The translations under genes were made by a program, and so were the position numbers. This document shows positions 7,984 to 16,300 of a DNA stretch of 35,259 bases, piece by piece; positions within the stretch are counted from its first letter, which is position 1, and the number at the start of each line of letters is the position of its first letter. The notes beneath the pieces were generated by a model. That model had not been told where the DNA came from, made no database searches, and saw only the letters and a program-made list of their open reading frames with translations. This DNA is from Oscillatoriales cyanobacterium (GTDB lineage Bacteria; Cyanobacteriota; Cyanobacteriia; Cyanobacteriales; Microcoleaceae): the NCBI GenBank assembly GCA_004292955.1, contig RDXX01000087.1, forward strand, positions 1 to 35,259. Reading direction: 5' to 3'.

Positions 7984-9323
7984 GGCTCAAGTTGTGCAAC
8001 TGCTTCCTTAAATTCCAGAATGCCTTTAATTAGCGGGTGAACGTTATACCAATTCTGCATTTCTTCTTCTTCATCATAGTATCGATATTCCAAAATACAG
8101 CGGTTAAATAGCAAATCGCGGTGCTGTTTGTCATTAAGTATCCGGTGAGAGACAGATACTTTCGCTAAAATTGACCATTCTTCTTTGTTAACGGTTCTTC
8201 TATAAATATTCCGCAAGTTCGTAATTGCCCTTTGCGCTGCTTTTGCAGTAATTGGCAAATCTTGGGTACGATTTATAGCTTCTTGCAACATCGACAGCAA
8301 ATTCCTGACGTGTCCCCCACTCATCAAACACAGCTTTTCTAGTGTTTCTCTGTTTTCAAACCATTGTGTTTCTAATTCTAGAGATAAACTGGGTTCGACT
8401 TGTTTCACCCGTTTCTCAACCACCTGTTTCATTTTAGCAAGTCCCGCTTGATTAACTTCACCGCTGGGATTGTTTACCATAATCATCGGCAGCACTTGTG
8501 GAGCATTATTATAGTTATTACTCAAATCAGCAGCGCGATTGGAATGCACCATCGAAATTGGTATGGTGTAAACGATATGACAATCTAAAGCTTTGAGTTG
8601 TTCGCTGCGGTCTAAAAAAATTTCGTCGAGATTGCTGCGTTCTCCTCCGCCTTTATAAAACTGCACGATCTTATCTAAATTATCGGCAATTATTGCCAAT
8701 TGCGAATATTTGTCGGGCAACCTTTTTTTAGCATTCCGAATAAACTGATTCAGCGCCTCAATCAGCGTGGTAGTGTGAGGATTAACTTTTTCTCTAATTT
8801 TTTGGCGCAGACTAGGTTCGGTTCTCACATTCGCCGTCAGTTTGGCAAACTGAGCAATTTGCATTTCTAAGCTCAATGTTTCAAAAGATACTTCTGTCAA
8901 GGCTAAATCTTTTAAATCGTTCCAGCGGTTTTTCATCCAATCGAGTAAAGGTTTTGAGTCCGCATCTTTAATTGCTTCTAATAAATGTCTGGTACAAGCC
9001 AGCAAAATATCTGTATATTCCGTATCTTCGGTATTGATATCTTGTTCCTCAGCGGCGAAATAAACTACAAAATAACCTTGTTCTTGCAAATACTGTTCTA
9101 GTCTTCGTAATTCGGTTGATTTTCCTGCACCAAAATGTCCGGCATACAACTGACAAGTCATCTCTTGGGAACGCTGAATATTGAGACCTAAGTCTACGGT
9201 AATATTGTCATCTCCTCAGACTTCCCCACAGTTAACATATCGCGGATCGCCTGCCGATAAAGGCTCGTATGGATTGCAAGCATTGAAGAGGTTTGTTAGT
9301 AATTTTTCGGAATCTTGAGTCAT
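7980..9323 (-). pseudogene. P-loop ATPase interrupted by one in-frame TGA (codon 36)
   Basis: The open part (9161 to 7980, 393 aa from an internal ATG) begins almost at the Walker A motif GHFGAGKST, so it lacks a normal N-terminus. Reading upstream in the same frame restores a sensible one. It starts at ATG 9323 with AAGGA seven bases before it, encodes MTQDSEKLLTNLF ... DPRYVNCGEV, then TGA at 9216-9218, then GDDNITVDLGLNIQRSQEM and the P-loop. From memory of related proteins, this region reads GEVRGD, so the TGA sits where an Arg codon (CGA) is expected. A Walker B-like LAIIADNLD follows about 115 residues after the ORF's midpoint. The product would be 447 aa. It overlaps the TPR gene by ATGA. 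Alternatives are reinitiation at 9161, stop readthrough or a base error. Confidence 0.75.
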
Positions 9324-9383
9324 AATTATATCCTTTTTTGATAACCATCTAGTATGCGATCGGGAGTTACCCACTTCGACCAA

Positions 9384-9447
9384 AGAAACCGGGTTTTTAT
9401 AGAATCTATCGGCTACAATAAAGTCTTTTCCTAAAAACCCGGTTTCT
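9384..9447. repeat. Perfect 16-bp inverted repeat
   Basis: AGAAACCGGGTTTTTA (9384-9399) and its exact reverse complement (9432-9447) flank a 32-base loop. Shorter relatives of this GAAACCSGGTTTC sequence occur near 6127-6162 and 20540-20558. It lies just upstream of the interrupted ATPase gene. Confidence 0.7.
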
Positions 9448-9457
9448 GAACTGAATC

Positions 9458-9506
9458 TTAGTCCGCGCAGGCGGACTTTGTTTTTGTAGAAGCGGTTTCA
9501 CTCGCC
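9458..9506 (+). repeat. Two-hairpin dispersed repeat, copy 2
   Basis: Reads TTAGTCCGCGCAGGCGGACT, then TTGTTTTTGTAGAAG, then CGGTTTCACTCGCCG. It is the same family as 6232-6282 (inverted) and 30021-30070, with a degraded second hairpin. Confidence 0.65.
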
Positions 9507-9519
9507 GAATAATTGATTT

Positions 9520-10038
9520 TTAGGCTTGATACTTTTTCAGAATAGCGACTTTTTCGGGGTAGATGTCGATCGCCATTTTGTCATCATACCTAGTCGCGAG
9601 CGATCGTCGCACCTCACCCAAAAACAGCGGCTGAGACAGACCAGGCTCAGGATGTACCACCGTCCGAACGCGGATTGTCATGTAATCTCTTCCGCTTCCC
9701 GATCGCCCTGGAGAGTACAAATCAGCAGCCACTTGCTGCATTGTTGCTTCTAACTCGGATTCAGTAATTGAAGGTGGCACGGTAACTACAGTTTGGGCGC
9801 CGCCAGTATCGTAAACTAAAGAATAGCGCACTGCACCGGGAATTTCTGTGCGCGAAAACAGTCCTAAACCGAGACCGAATATACTCGCAGCAATGACGGC
9901 CATAAAGCTGCTCACTCCTACCAATCGGAAGCGAAAACCCCATTTCAAGATAAATGCTACGATGGTTAAAACAAACAAGGCTACTGTTAGAATTCCTGCC
10001 CATTGGGCATACATTAAAAGGTTAGAATTTACGTTCAT
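9520..10038 (-). CDS. ycf51: Ycf51-like (DUF2518) membrane protein
   Basis: The 172-aa product has two hydrophobic segments near the N-terminus (about 12-33 and 37-62) and a soluble C-terminal part of about 110 residues ending in a basic tail. The length, the two-helix layout and the C-terminal domain fit the Ycf51/DUF2518 family of cyanobacteria and some algal plastids, whose function is unknown to me. The family call rests on recognition of the overall pattern, not on an alignment. It lies after the cyclase gene, separated by a 114-bp spacer of 7-bp repeats, so it may not belong to that operon. Confidence 0.65.
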   Translation of the reverse strand: MNVNSNLLMYAQWAGILTVALFVLTIVAFILKWGFRFRLVGVSSFMAVIAASIFGLGLGLFSRTEIPGAVRYSLVYDTGGAQTVVTVPPSITESELEATMQQVAADLYSPGRSGSGRDYMTIRVRTVVHPEPGLSQPLFLGEVRRSLATRYDDKMAIDIYPEKVAILKKYQA

Positions 10039-10049
10039 TTTTCAATTTA

Positions 10050-10148
10050 GTAATTGGGTAATTGGTAATTGGTAATTGGTAATTGGTAATTGGTAATTGG
10101 TAATTGGTAATTGGTAATAGTTAACTGCCAACTGCCAACTGACAACTG
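10050..10148. repeat. Heptanucleotide tandem repeat (TAATTGG)n
   Basis: About ten copies of TAATTGG (10050-10115) grade into AACTGCC and AACTGAC/AACTGTC units. It is one of several 7-bp-period arrays in the window. Confidence 0.9.
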
Positions 10149-10152
10149 TCAA

Positions 10153-11214
10153 TTATGCACCTTTTCGGGCCACAAGCAGATAAGTCATCATATCGCCTTT
10201 TCCTTTCACCGAAATCACGCCGCGCTCCTCAAAAACATATTTATTCCGCAGGCGCTCGTAGGTAGCAACTGTCACCTGAATGCCGCCGGGAATGCCTTGA
10301 GATTCCATGCGGGAAGCTGTATTTACTGTGTCTCCCCACAAATCGTAAGTAAATTTTTTAGTGCCGATGACTCCGGCTTCTACGGGGCCCGTGTGGATGC
10401 CGATGCGGATGCTGAGCGGCTGTCCTCCCTTGGTGCGGATTTGAGCCATTGCTCCTAGAATGTCGATCGCCATTTCTGCAATGCTCTCGGCGTGGTTGTC
10501 GCTTACTTTTGGCAAACCACCAACCACCATATAAGCATCGCCGATCGTCTTAATTTTCTCAAGTCCGTAGCGATCGGCCAACTCGTCAAAAGCTGAAAAA
10601 ATCTCGTTGAGCAATTCCACCAACTCCGCTGGCGACAAATGAGCCGAAAGCTTGGTAAAACCAACCAAATCGGCAAACATGACAGTCACTTCCGCGAAAC
10701 TGTCGGCGATCGTATTTTCTCCTTCTTTGAGCCGTTGGGCGATCGGGCCTGGCAAAATATTCAGTAGCAAACGCTCGGACTTTTCCTTTTCCTCGGCCAA
10801 CTCCCGCAGATAAGTTTGTTCCTTATCCCGGAGCCGCTTCTTTTCCAGACAGGCACTAATCCGAGCCTTGAGCAATACGGGATTGAACGGTTTAGAAAGA
10901 TAATCCTCCGCCCCTAATTCAATACAGCGGACAATACTGTCGATATCGTCCACCGCCGAAATCATAATCACTGGGATGTGGCGCAACTGCTCGTCTGCTT
11001 TCAGATGTTCCAGAACTTGATAGCCGTTCATTTGTGGCATCATAATGTCCAGGAGTACCAAATCAAAAGGCTCACTACGCATCAGTGCCATAGCTTGGAG
11101 ACCATCTTCAGCAACAGTCACCGCGTGGCCTTGACGCTGAAGTCGGCGGGCCAGCAAATCGCGGTTTACCTCATTATCGTCAACAACCAGGACGCTGCCG
11201 TCGTCAGTTTTCAT
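10153..11214 (-). CDS. Response regulator-adenylate cyclase fusion
   Basis: An N-terminal receiver domain (about 5-122) has the acidic pocket DD, phospho-acceptor Asp56 in LLDIMMP, and Lys108 in SKPF. A linker that is probably coiled-coil (about 125-150) leads to a class III nucleotide cyclase domain (about 172-350). Metal-binding Asp182 (FADLVGFT) and Asp226 (TIGDAYM) are present, as are the transition-state Asn298 and Arg302 (VNTASRM). The purine-selecting positions are Lys222 and Asp291 (YDLWGD), which point to ATP and so to cAMP. In guanylate cyclases these are typically Glu and Cys. Phosphorylation by the upstream kinase may therefore control cAMP synthesis. Its ATG overlaps the stop of the preceding receiver gene (ATGA at 11211-11214). 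The product is 353 aa and probably cytoplasmic. Confidence 0.93.
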   Translation of the reverse strand: MKTDDGSVLVVDDNEVNRDLLARRLQRQGHAVTVAEDGLQAMALMRSEPFDLVLLDIMMPQMNGYQVLEHLKADEQLRHIPVIMISAVDDIDSIVRCIELGAEDYLSKPFNPVLLKARISACLEKKRLRDKEQTYLRELAEEKEKSERLLLNILPGPIAQRLKEGENTIADSFAEVTVMFADLVGFTKLSAHLSPAELVELLNEIFSAFDELADRYGLEKIKTIGDAYMVVGGLPKVSDNHAESIAEMAIDILGAMAQIRTKGGQPLSIRIGIHTGPVEAGVIGTKKFTYDLWGDTVNTASRMESQGIPGGIQVTVATYERLRNKYVFEERGVISVKGKGDMMTYLLVARKGA

Positions 11215-11585
11215 TGCATGGCCTCTTTCAGAAGCATTTCGATTTTACTCAAAAGTCGCGGAAATTCCACAGGTTTGGTGTCGTAATCGTCGCAGCCTGC
11301 CGCCAAACACTTTTCACGATCGCCCGCCATAGCGTTAGCCGTCAGCGCAATCACCGGAATCATTTTAGTTTCGGGATCCGCTTTAATTTGCTGGGTTGCT
11401 CGCCATCCGTCGAGCACCGGCAGGCTCATATCCATCAAAATCAAATCCGGTACTTTTGTCTTCGCCATCGATACCCCCTCCGCGCCATCAACAGCAATCG
11501 ACACCTCATACCCTTTGCGGGCGAGGCGCCTCGACAGCATATCCCTGTTCATTTCGTTATCTTCTACCAACAGGATTTTAGCCAT
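11211..11585 (-). CDS. Stand-alone CheY-like receiver, copy 1
   Basis: A 124-aa single receiver domain with the DN acidic pair near residue 9, phospho-acceptor Asp in LILMDMSLP (about residue 52), conserved Thr in ALTAN and Lys in DTKPVEF. It has no output domain, so it would act by phosphotransfer or protein binding, as CheY/DivK types do. It is about 90% identical to the receiver at 12928-13302. It overlaps the cyclase gene by four bases and presumably relays signal within the same kinase system. The TnpB element now lies between it and the kinase gene, so it may have lost its operon promoter. Confidence 0.92.
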   Translation of the reverse strand: MAKILLVEDNEMNRDMLSRRLARKGYEVSIAVDGAEGVSMAKTKVPDLILMDMSLPVLDGWRATQQIKADPETKMIPVIALTANAMAGDREKCLAAGCDDYDTKPVEFPRLLSKIEMLLKEAMQ

Positions 11586-11659
11586 TGCTTGCCTGCTTCA
11601 TAAAACTTACCTAAACCTATCTAAAGCCATCTTTAGATACAATTACGAGTTTACTTCCT

Positions 11660-11730
11660 ACGCTGTTGGGTAGTCGGCTATCCCAAGATAAGTAGGCTAT
11701 CCCCCTCAAGCCGAGGGTTCCCAATTTAAA
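11660..11730 (-). ncRNA. Possible omega/re RNA at the tnpB 3' end
   Basis: TnpB proteins use a guide RNA transcribed from the 3' part of tnpB and the element's right end. Here the region contains a stable CCCTC/GAGGG hairpin overlapping the tnpB stop, then the repeated GGGATAGCC segments. The RNA and its boundaries are inferred from family knowledge. The sequence directly shows only the hairpin and repeats. Confidence 0.3.
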
Positions 11731-12800
11731 ATGTTAATGCTGGCGTTCCAATCGCGATCCAAATATCTGCCACAAACAGGACAGTCAAAAGTCCGTATGC
11801 TTAGTGGCATATCTTTTTTTGTGCCGCAATTTGAGCAAGTTTTGGTACTAGGAAACCACTGGTCTACCAATACCAAGTTAGCTCCATACATTTGACATTT
11901 ATAGTCGAGTTGACGTTTAAACTCATAAAAACCAAGGTCAGATATTGCTCCCGCTAACTTGTGATTTGCCATCATTCCTTTGACGTTCAAATTTTCAATC
12001 TTAATTAACTTAAAAGTTTTAGCTAAATAAGTTGTTAACTTGTGAAGGAAATCTAGGCGAATACGAGCTATCTTTGCATGAATCTGGCTAATCTTATTGT
12101 AAGTTTTACGCTGATTTCGAGAGCCTTTTACCTGCTTTGATGCTTGGCGCTGTAAAGTAGCAAGCTTTGTTTTCGCACGGGCTATTAACGGCTTCGGTGC
12201 ATCAAAAAACTGCCCTTTTGACAGAGTGGCAAATGACTTGATACCAACATCGATTCCCACAGAACTTTCAGACTGCTGAACCGGGATACGCTCTGCATCA
12301 ACGCAGATAGAAACAAACCAGCGATTCCCTTCTTTTGAAATCGTGAAAGTTTGAGAAATAAAACTACAATCTAGGGCTTCGTAAAGCCGAAAAGTTCCCA
12401 GAGTAGGAATCTTAATAGTGTTGCCAGCGTTTAACAAAACTTTGCCGTTAGATGAATCAACCGTAAAAGATTGACCGTCTCCACGACTGGCGAATTTTGG
12501 ATGACCTGAAGAACCAGAACGATATCGGCTAAAAGCATCTTTCAAGTCAATCAAAGCGTTTTGGTAAACTCGGCTAGACAATTGGTTCATCCAAGCGAAT
12601 TCAGGGTGCTTTTTGACGTAATTAGTGAAAACTTTTTTAATTTCGTTAATCACCTTTGAGTCTGTAAGTTTCCCCTCACTGTACATTTGAGTCCGCAAAC
12701 TTAACCCCATGTTAAATACCACGCGCCGAAATCCTGCGTGTTTCGCCATCAAGGTCGCTTCCCTATTATTCAATTTGAGCGCTCGTTTGACGGCAAACAT
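11706..12800 (-). CDS. tnpB: TnpB, RNA-guided nuclease/transposon accessory protein
   Basis: The 364-aa protein has the IS605 OrfB layout: an N-terminal helix-turn-helix-like region, a central OrfB_IS605 part and a C-terminal zinc ribbon. The three RuvC acidic positions appear intact: Asp184 (GIDVGIKSF), Glu269 (IKIENLNVKG) and Asp348/Asp350 (LDRDWNASIN). The zinc ribbon has Cys322, Cys325, Cys340 and Cys343. TnpB enzymes are RNA-guided DNA nucleases that help retain the element at its donor site. The gene has no frameshift or stop, so it may be active. It lacks a neighbouring tnpA. The start at 12800 gives the usual N-terminus (VKRALKLNN). Confidence 0.93.
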   Translation of the reverse strand: MFAVKRALKLNNREATLMAKHAGFRRVVFNMGLSLRTQMYSEGKLTDSKVINEIKKVFTNYVKKHPEFAWMNQLSSRVYQNALIDLKDAFSRYRSGSSGHPKFASRGDGQSFTVDSSNGKVLLNAGNTIKIPTLGTFRLYEALDCSFISQTFTISKEGNRWFVSICVDAERIPVQQSESSVGIDVGIKSFATLSKGQFFDAPKPLIARAKTKLATLQRQASKQVKGSRNQRKTYNKISQIHAKIARIRLDFLHKLTTYLAKTFKLIKIENLNVKGMMANHKLAGAISDLGFYEFKRQLDYKCQMYGANLVLVDQWFPSTKTCSNCGTKKDMPLSIRTFDCPVCGRYLDRDWNASINILNWEPSA

Positions 12801-12927
12801 GGTTAAACCTCGTCTAGGTAATTAACTGTGGATAAGTTTAGCAAACTATTTGGTACTTAAGTCCGACTCAAAGTCTACTGAGGCTTTAATGTCTTAAGAA
12901 TCCCGATCGGTGTTACGGCGGGGACTC

Positions 12928-13302
12928 TCAAGTCATGGCCTCTTTCAGAAGCAATTCAATCTTACCCAGAAGTCGGGGAAACTCCACGGGTTTGGTGTCG
13001 TAGTCGTCGCAGCCGGCTGCGATACACTTTTCACGATCGCCCGCCATTGCGTGAGCCGTTAGCGCAATCACCGGGATCGTTTTAGTTTGAGGAGCCGCCT
13101 TAATTTGCTGGGTTGCTTGCCAGCCGTCGAGCACTGGTAGACTCATATCCATCAGAATTAAATCCGGTACTTTGTCGAGGGCCATCGACACTCCCTCAGC
13201 ACCGTCCACAGCAATAAAGACCTCATGTCCCTTGCGGGCCAGACGCCTCGACAGCATATCCCTGTTCATTTCGTTATCTTCGACCAACAGGATTTTAGCC
13301 AT
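12928..13302 (-). CDS. Stand-alone CheY-like receiver, copy 2
   Basis: A 124-aa receiver with all phosphorylation residues, differing from the receiver at 11211-11585 at about 13 positions. The start at 13302 (MAKILLVEDN) is chosen over an ATG 16 codons upstream. AAGGAG lies seven bases before it, and the chosen start aligns with its paralogue. It overlaps the end of the hybrid kinase gene by eight bases (13295-13302), which indicates translational coupling and a role as the kinase's direct partner. Its stop codon lies within a few bases of the TnpB element's left end, so the last codon may have been altered by the insertion. Confidence 0.92.
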   Translation of the reverse strand: MAKILLVEDNEMNRDMLSRRLARKGHEVFIAVDGAEGVSMALDKVPDLILMDMSLPVLDGWQATQQIKAAPQTKTIPVIALTAHAMAGDREKCIAAGCDDYDTKPVEFPRLLGKIELLLKEAMT

Positions 13303-16300
13303 TGGTGTTCTCCTTGCCTTTCGAGTCATACCTGCGATCGAGCCTGTCATTCACTATAGAACGAACATCGCGCAGCAAAGTATCGCAACTGTAGACTCCC
13401 TTTTGCAGAACCCGATCGACATAGCCGTTGAGTTGCTGACTTTCTGCGGTCGTCAGGTCTTTGGCGGTAATTACGACGATCGGTATAGGATCTTCTGAAT
13501 GCGACTTGCGAAGTTCGGCGATCAACTCAAAACCATCCATTTCTGGCAGCATCAAATCCAGCAAAATCAATTGCGGGCGATCGACTTCTAGCTGTTCGAG
13601 AGCAGTGCGTCCGCTGTCAGCTTCCGCCACAGCCCAGCCTTGTTTTTCTAATATCCGCCGCAGTATTTTGCGGGTGGCATCGTCATCTTCCACAACTAAT
13701 ATCTGACAGGGCAAACTGTGAGCCGCAACGCCTTCTTGGTCGCGTCGGTACTTGTTCAACAAAGCAACCAGCCGTTTGCCGTCCACTGGTTTGGTGAGGT
13801 AGTCCGAAGCGCCCAATGCAAAGCCGAGGCTTTTGTTGCCAACAAAGGATAGCAGGATTACGGGAATCTCGGCAAGGTCAGGATCTGCCTTGAGGGCCGA
13901 CAGCACCGCCCAGCCGTCCATTCCGGGCATGATCACGTCGAGGGTAATGGCGTCTGGCCGCAGTTGCTTCGCGAGCCTGAGGGCTTCCTCGCCGTTACCT
14001 GCGACTTCTATGTGCAGTCCTTGGCGAGCGAGGGCGCGCTCGATCAAATCCTGGGAGATGGGGTCATCGTCAACTACCAGCACCGTGCCGACAGCAGGTG
14101 CGTCCGCAGTCCTAGTGCTGTCGCCGACTTTGTTGGGGATTTCCGGTTCTTTGATGGCGCTGGGCAAGAGTACGGTGAAAGTAGTGCCTATGCCCAACGT
14201 GCTGCTTGCTTCAATGCTGCCGCCCATCATCTGGCAGAAGCGCTGGCTGATAGCTAGTCCCAAACCGGTGCCGCCATACTGCTTGGTAGTTGAGGCGTCA
14301 GCTTGGGTAAAAGGTTGGAAAACTCGCTGCAATTGATCTTTTGTCATGCCGATGCCGGTGTCGGTGACGCGAAAACTTAAAAATTCTGAGTTAGAAATTA
14401 AAATTTGGGCAGATTCCTCTTGATTTTTCATTCTTAATTGTTCATTGGTAATTCTTTCAACTCCGATCGCAATTTTCCCGTTTTTGGTGAACTTCGCAGC
14501 GTTGCTGAGTAGGTTCAGCAGCACTTGCCGGACTTTGGTCATATCGGCGTGCATCGTATCGAGATTTTCTGGACAGTAGACTTCTACCGTGTTGCCGTTT
14601 TTTTCCACTAGCGGCTTCGCTGTCTCCACAGCACTTTCAATCAAGGCATGAATGTCGAAGTTTTCTAAGTAGAGATCCATTCGACCTGCTTCAATTTTAG
14701 AGATATCTAGGATGTCATCGATCATCGATAACAGGTGTTTGCCTGCGCCGCGAATTTTTTCGAGGTCTGGGACGAAGGTTTCATCCCCGGAGTCTTCGGC
14801 TTCTTCTTGGAGCATTTCGCTGTAGCCGATGATGGCATTCAGGGGCGTCCGCAGTTCGTGGCTCATGTTGGCGAGAAATGTACTTTTTGCCCTGTTGGCG
14901 GATTCTGCTGCTTCTAGGGCCGACTGCATGGCGGATTCTGCAAGTTTGCGATGGGTGATGTCGGTGACAGTGCCTTCAAAGTACAAAATGCTGCCGCTTT
15001 CGTCGCAGACGCTGCGGGCGTTTTCGGAAATCCAGATCGTGCTGCCGTCCCGGCGGTATATTTGGGATTCAAATTTTGATACTTGGTGGCGCGCGGCCAA
15101 TTGGGCTATAAACTCAGCGCGCCGGTTGGAGTCAACGTAAAGTTGGCTGCTGATGTTTGCTAGTTCGCCGACCATTTGGGCGACTGTTTCGTAGCCGTAA
15201 ATCCCGGCTAGTGCTGGGTTGGCGGTGAGGTAACGTCCGTCTGGGGTTGTCTGGAAGATGCCTTCGGCTGCGTTTTCAAAGATGCTGCGGTATTTGGTTT
15301 CGGCTGCTCTCAAAGCTGTTTCTGCGCGTTGGCGTTCTAGGACATTGGCGAGCATTTCTCCTACCATTTTTAGATGAGTTGATATTTCGGTCGATCGACT
15401 CGCAGCAGGTTTGTAACTGTCGCATCCGAGAAATCCTAGTAGGTTTTCACTGCAAATTAGGGGAATCACGATTAGCGATCGCAGATTTTTTTGAGGTTTG
15501 TTTAATTTGGTTTTGCCCGAATGTGCGATCGTACCTGCGGAAGCGGTTGCTGTTTCCGAGGAGGAGTTTGTCAGGAATGTTGCTAAATTTTTGCCTGTCA
15601 ACCGGGCTATTTCGGCTTGATTTGGGGGCGGGAGTTCGCGGATTTCTCTGATGTGCAGGCATTCGGCGCGATCGAGCTTTTCTGCAATCCAAGGGATTTG
15701 GGCGATGTCTATTTGTTGGGGGGCGCGGTCTTTAATTTGGGTCGGAACACCCTCGGCGCACCATTCGTAGGTTTTGTGAGCGCGAGTTTTGTCTGCCGAT
15801 AACAAGTATATGTAACTGCGGTCGCAGTGGCTGAACTGGGCGATTGCTTGGAGAGTGCGATCGAACCCTTCATCTATGTCCGCTCCGGGCAGAGCGATCG
15901 CATAGGTTGACAAAGTGGCAATCAATGCCTCAAATTCTACTCGTTCCTGCAAAGATTGTGCTATTTTTTGGCGATCGGTAACGTCTCGAAAGCTCCATAT
16001 TCTGCCAACTGTGTTTGCTCCAACTTTTGATGGCAGTGAATTTAATTCGATAACTCTTCCGTCTTTAAATTCTAATAAGTCGCTGATTTTCGCATCTGGT
16101 TGGGCCGACACTTGCATCGCGCGTTCGAGAAATCTTTGGGGGTCTTTTAATTGTTCCCTAGCGAAGGGGAATTCTGTGGTGATGTTTGTTTCACTATTGC
16201 CTGCGGGCGATCGGCTCAACTTTCCTGCTACTTGAGACAAACCCCACATCTCGACAAATTTCTGATTGTAATTGCATACATTGCCTTTGGTGTCAACCGC

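Larger units (their letters stand above)
11640..12923 (-). mobile_element. IS200/IS605-type element carrying only tnpB (ends approximate)
   Basis: The element lies between two near-identical receiver genes and carries tnpB without a TnpA transposase. Ends are estimated. On the tnpB side downstream, a CCCTC-GGCTT-GAGGG hairpin (about 11706-11720) and two copies of GGGATAGCC mark the right end region. On the other side, an imperfect TCCC(C)G ... CGGGA hairpin at about 12901-12923 lies just beyond the upstream receiver's stop codon. No target duplication is expected for this family and none is seen. Without TnpA it would need a helper in trans to move. Confidence 0.6.

Noticed and set aside
15800..15860. 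Bilin-binding GAF domain in the hybrid kinase, from Cys-Asp-Arg near residue 380
   Set aside because: The Cys lies in SHCDRSYIYL at the start of the GAF fold, and not in the chromophore-binding helix expected of phytochrome or cyanobacteriochrome GAF domains. The motif alone is not enough.
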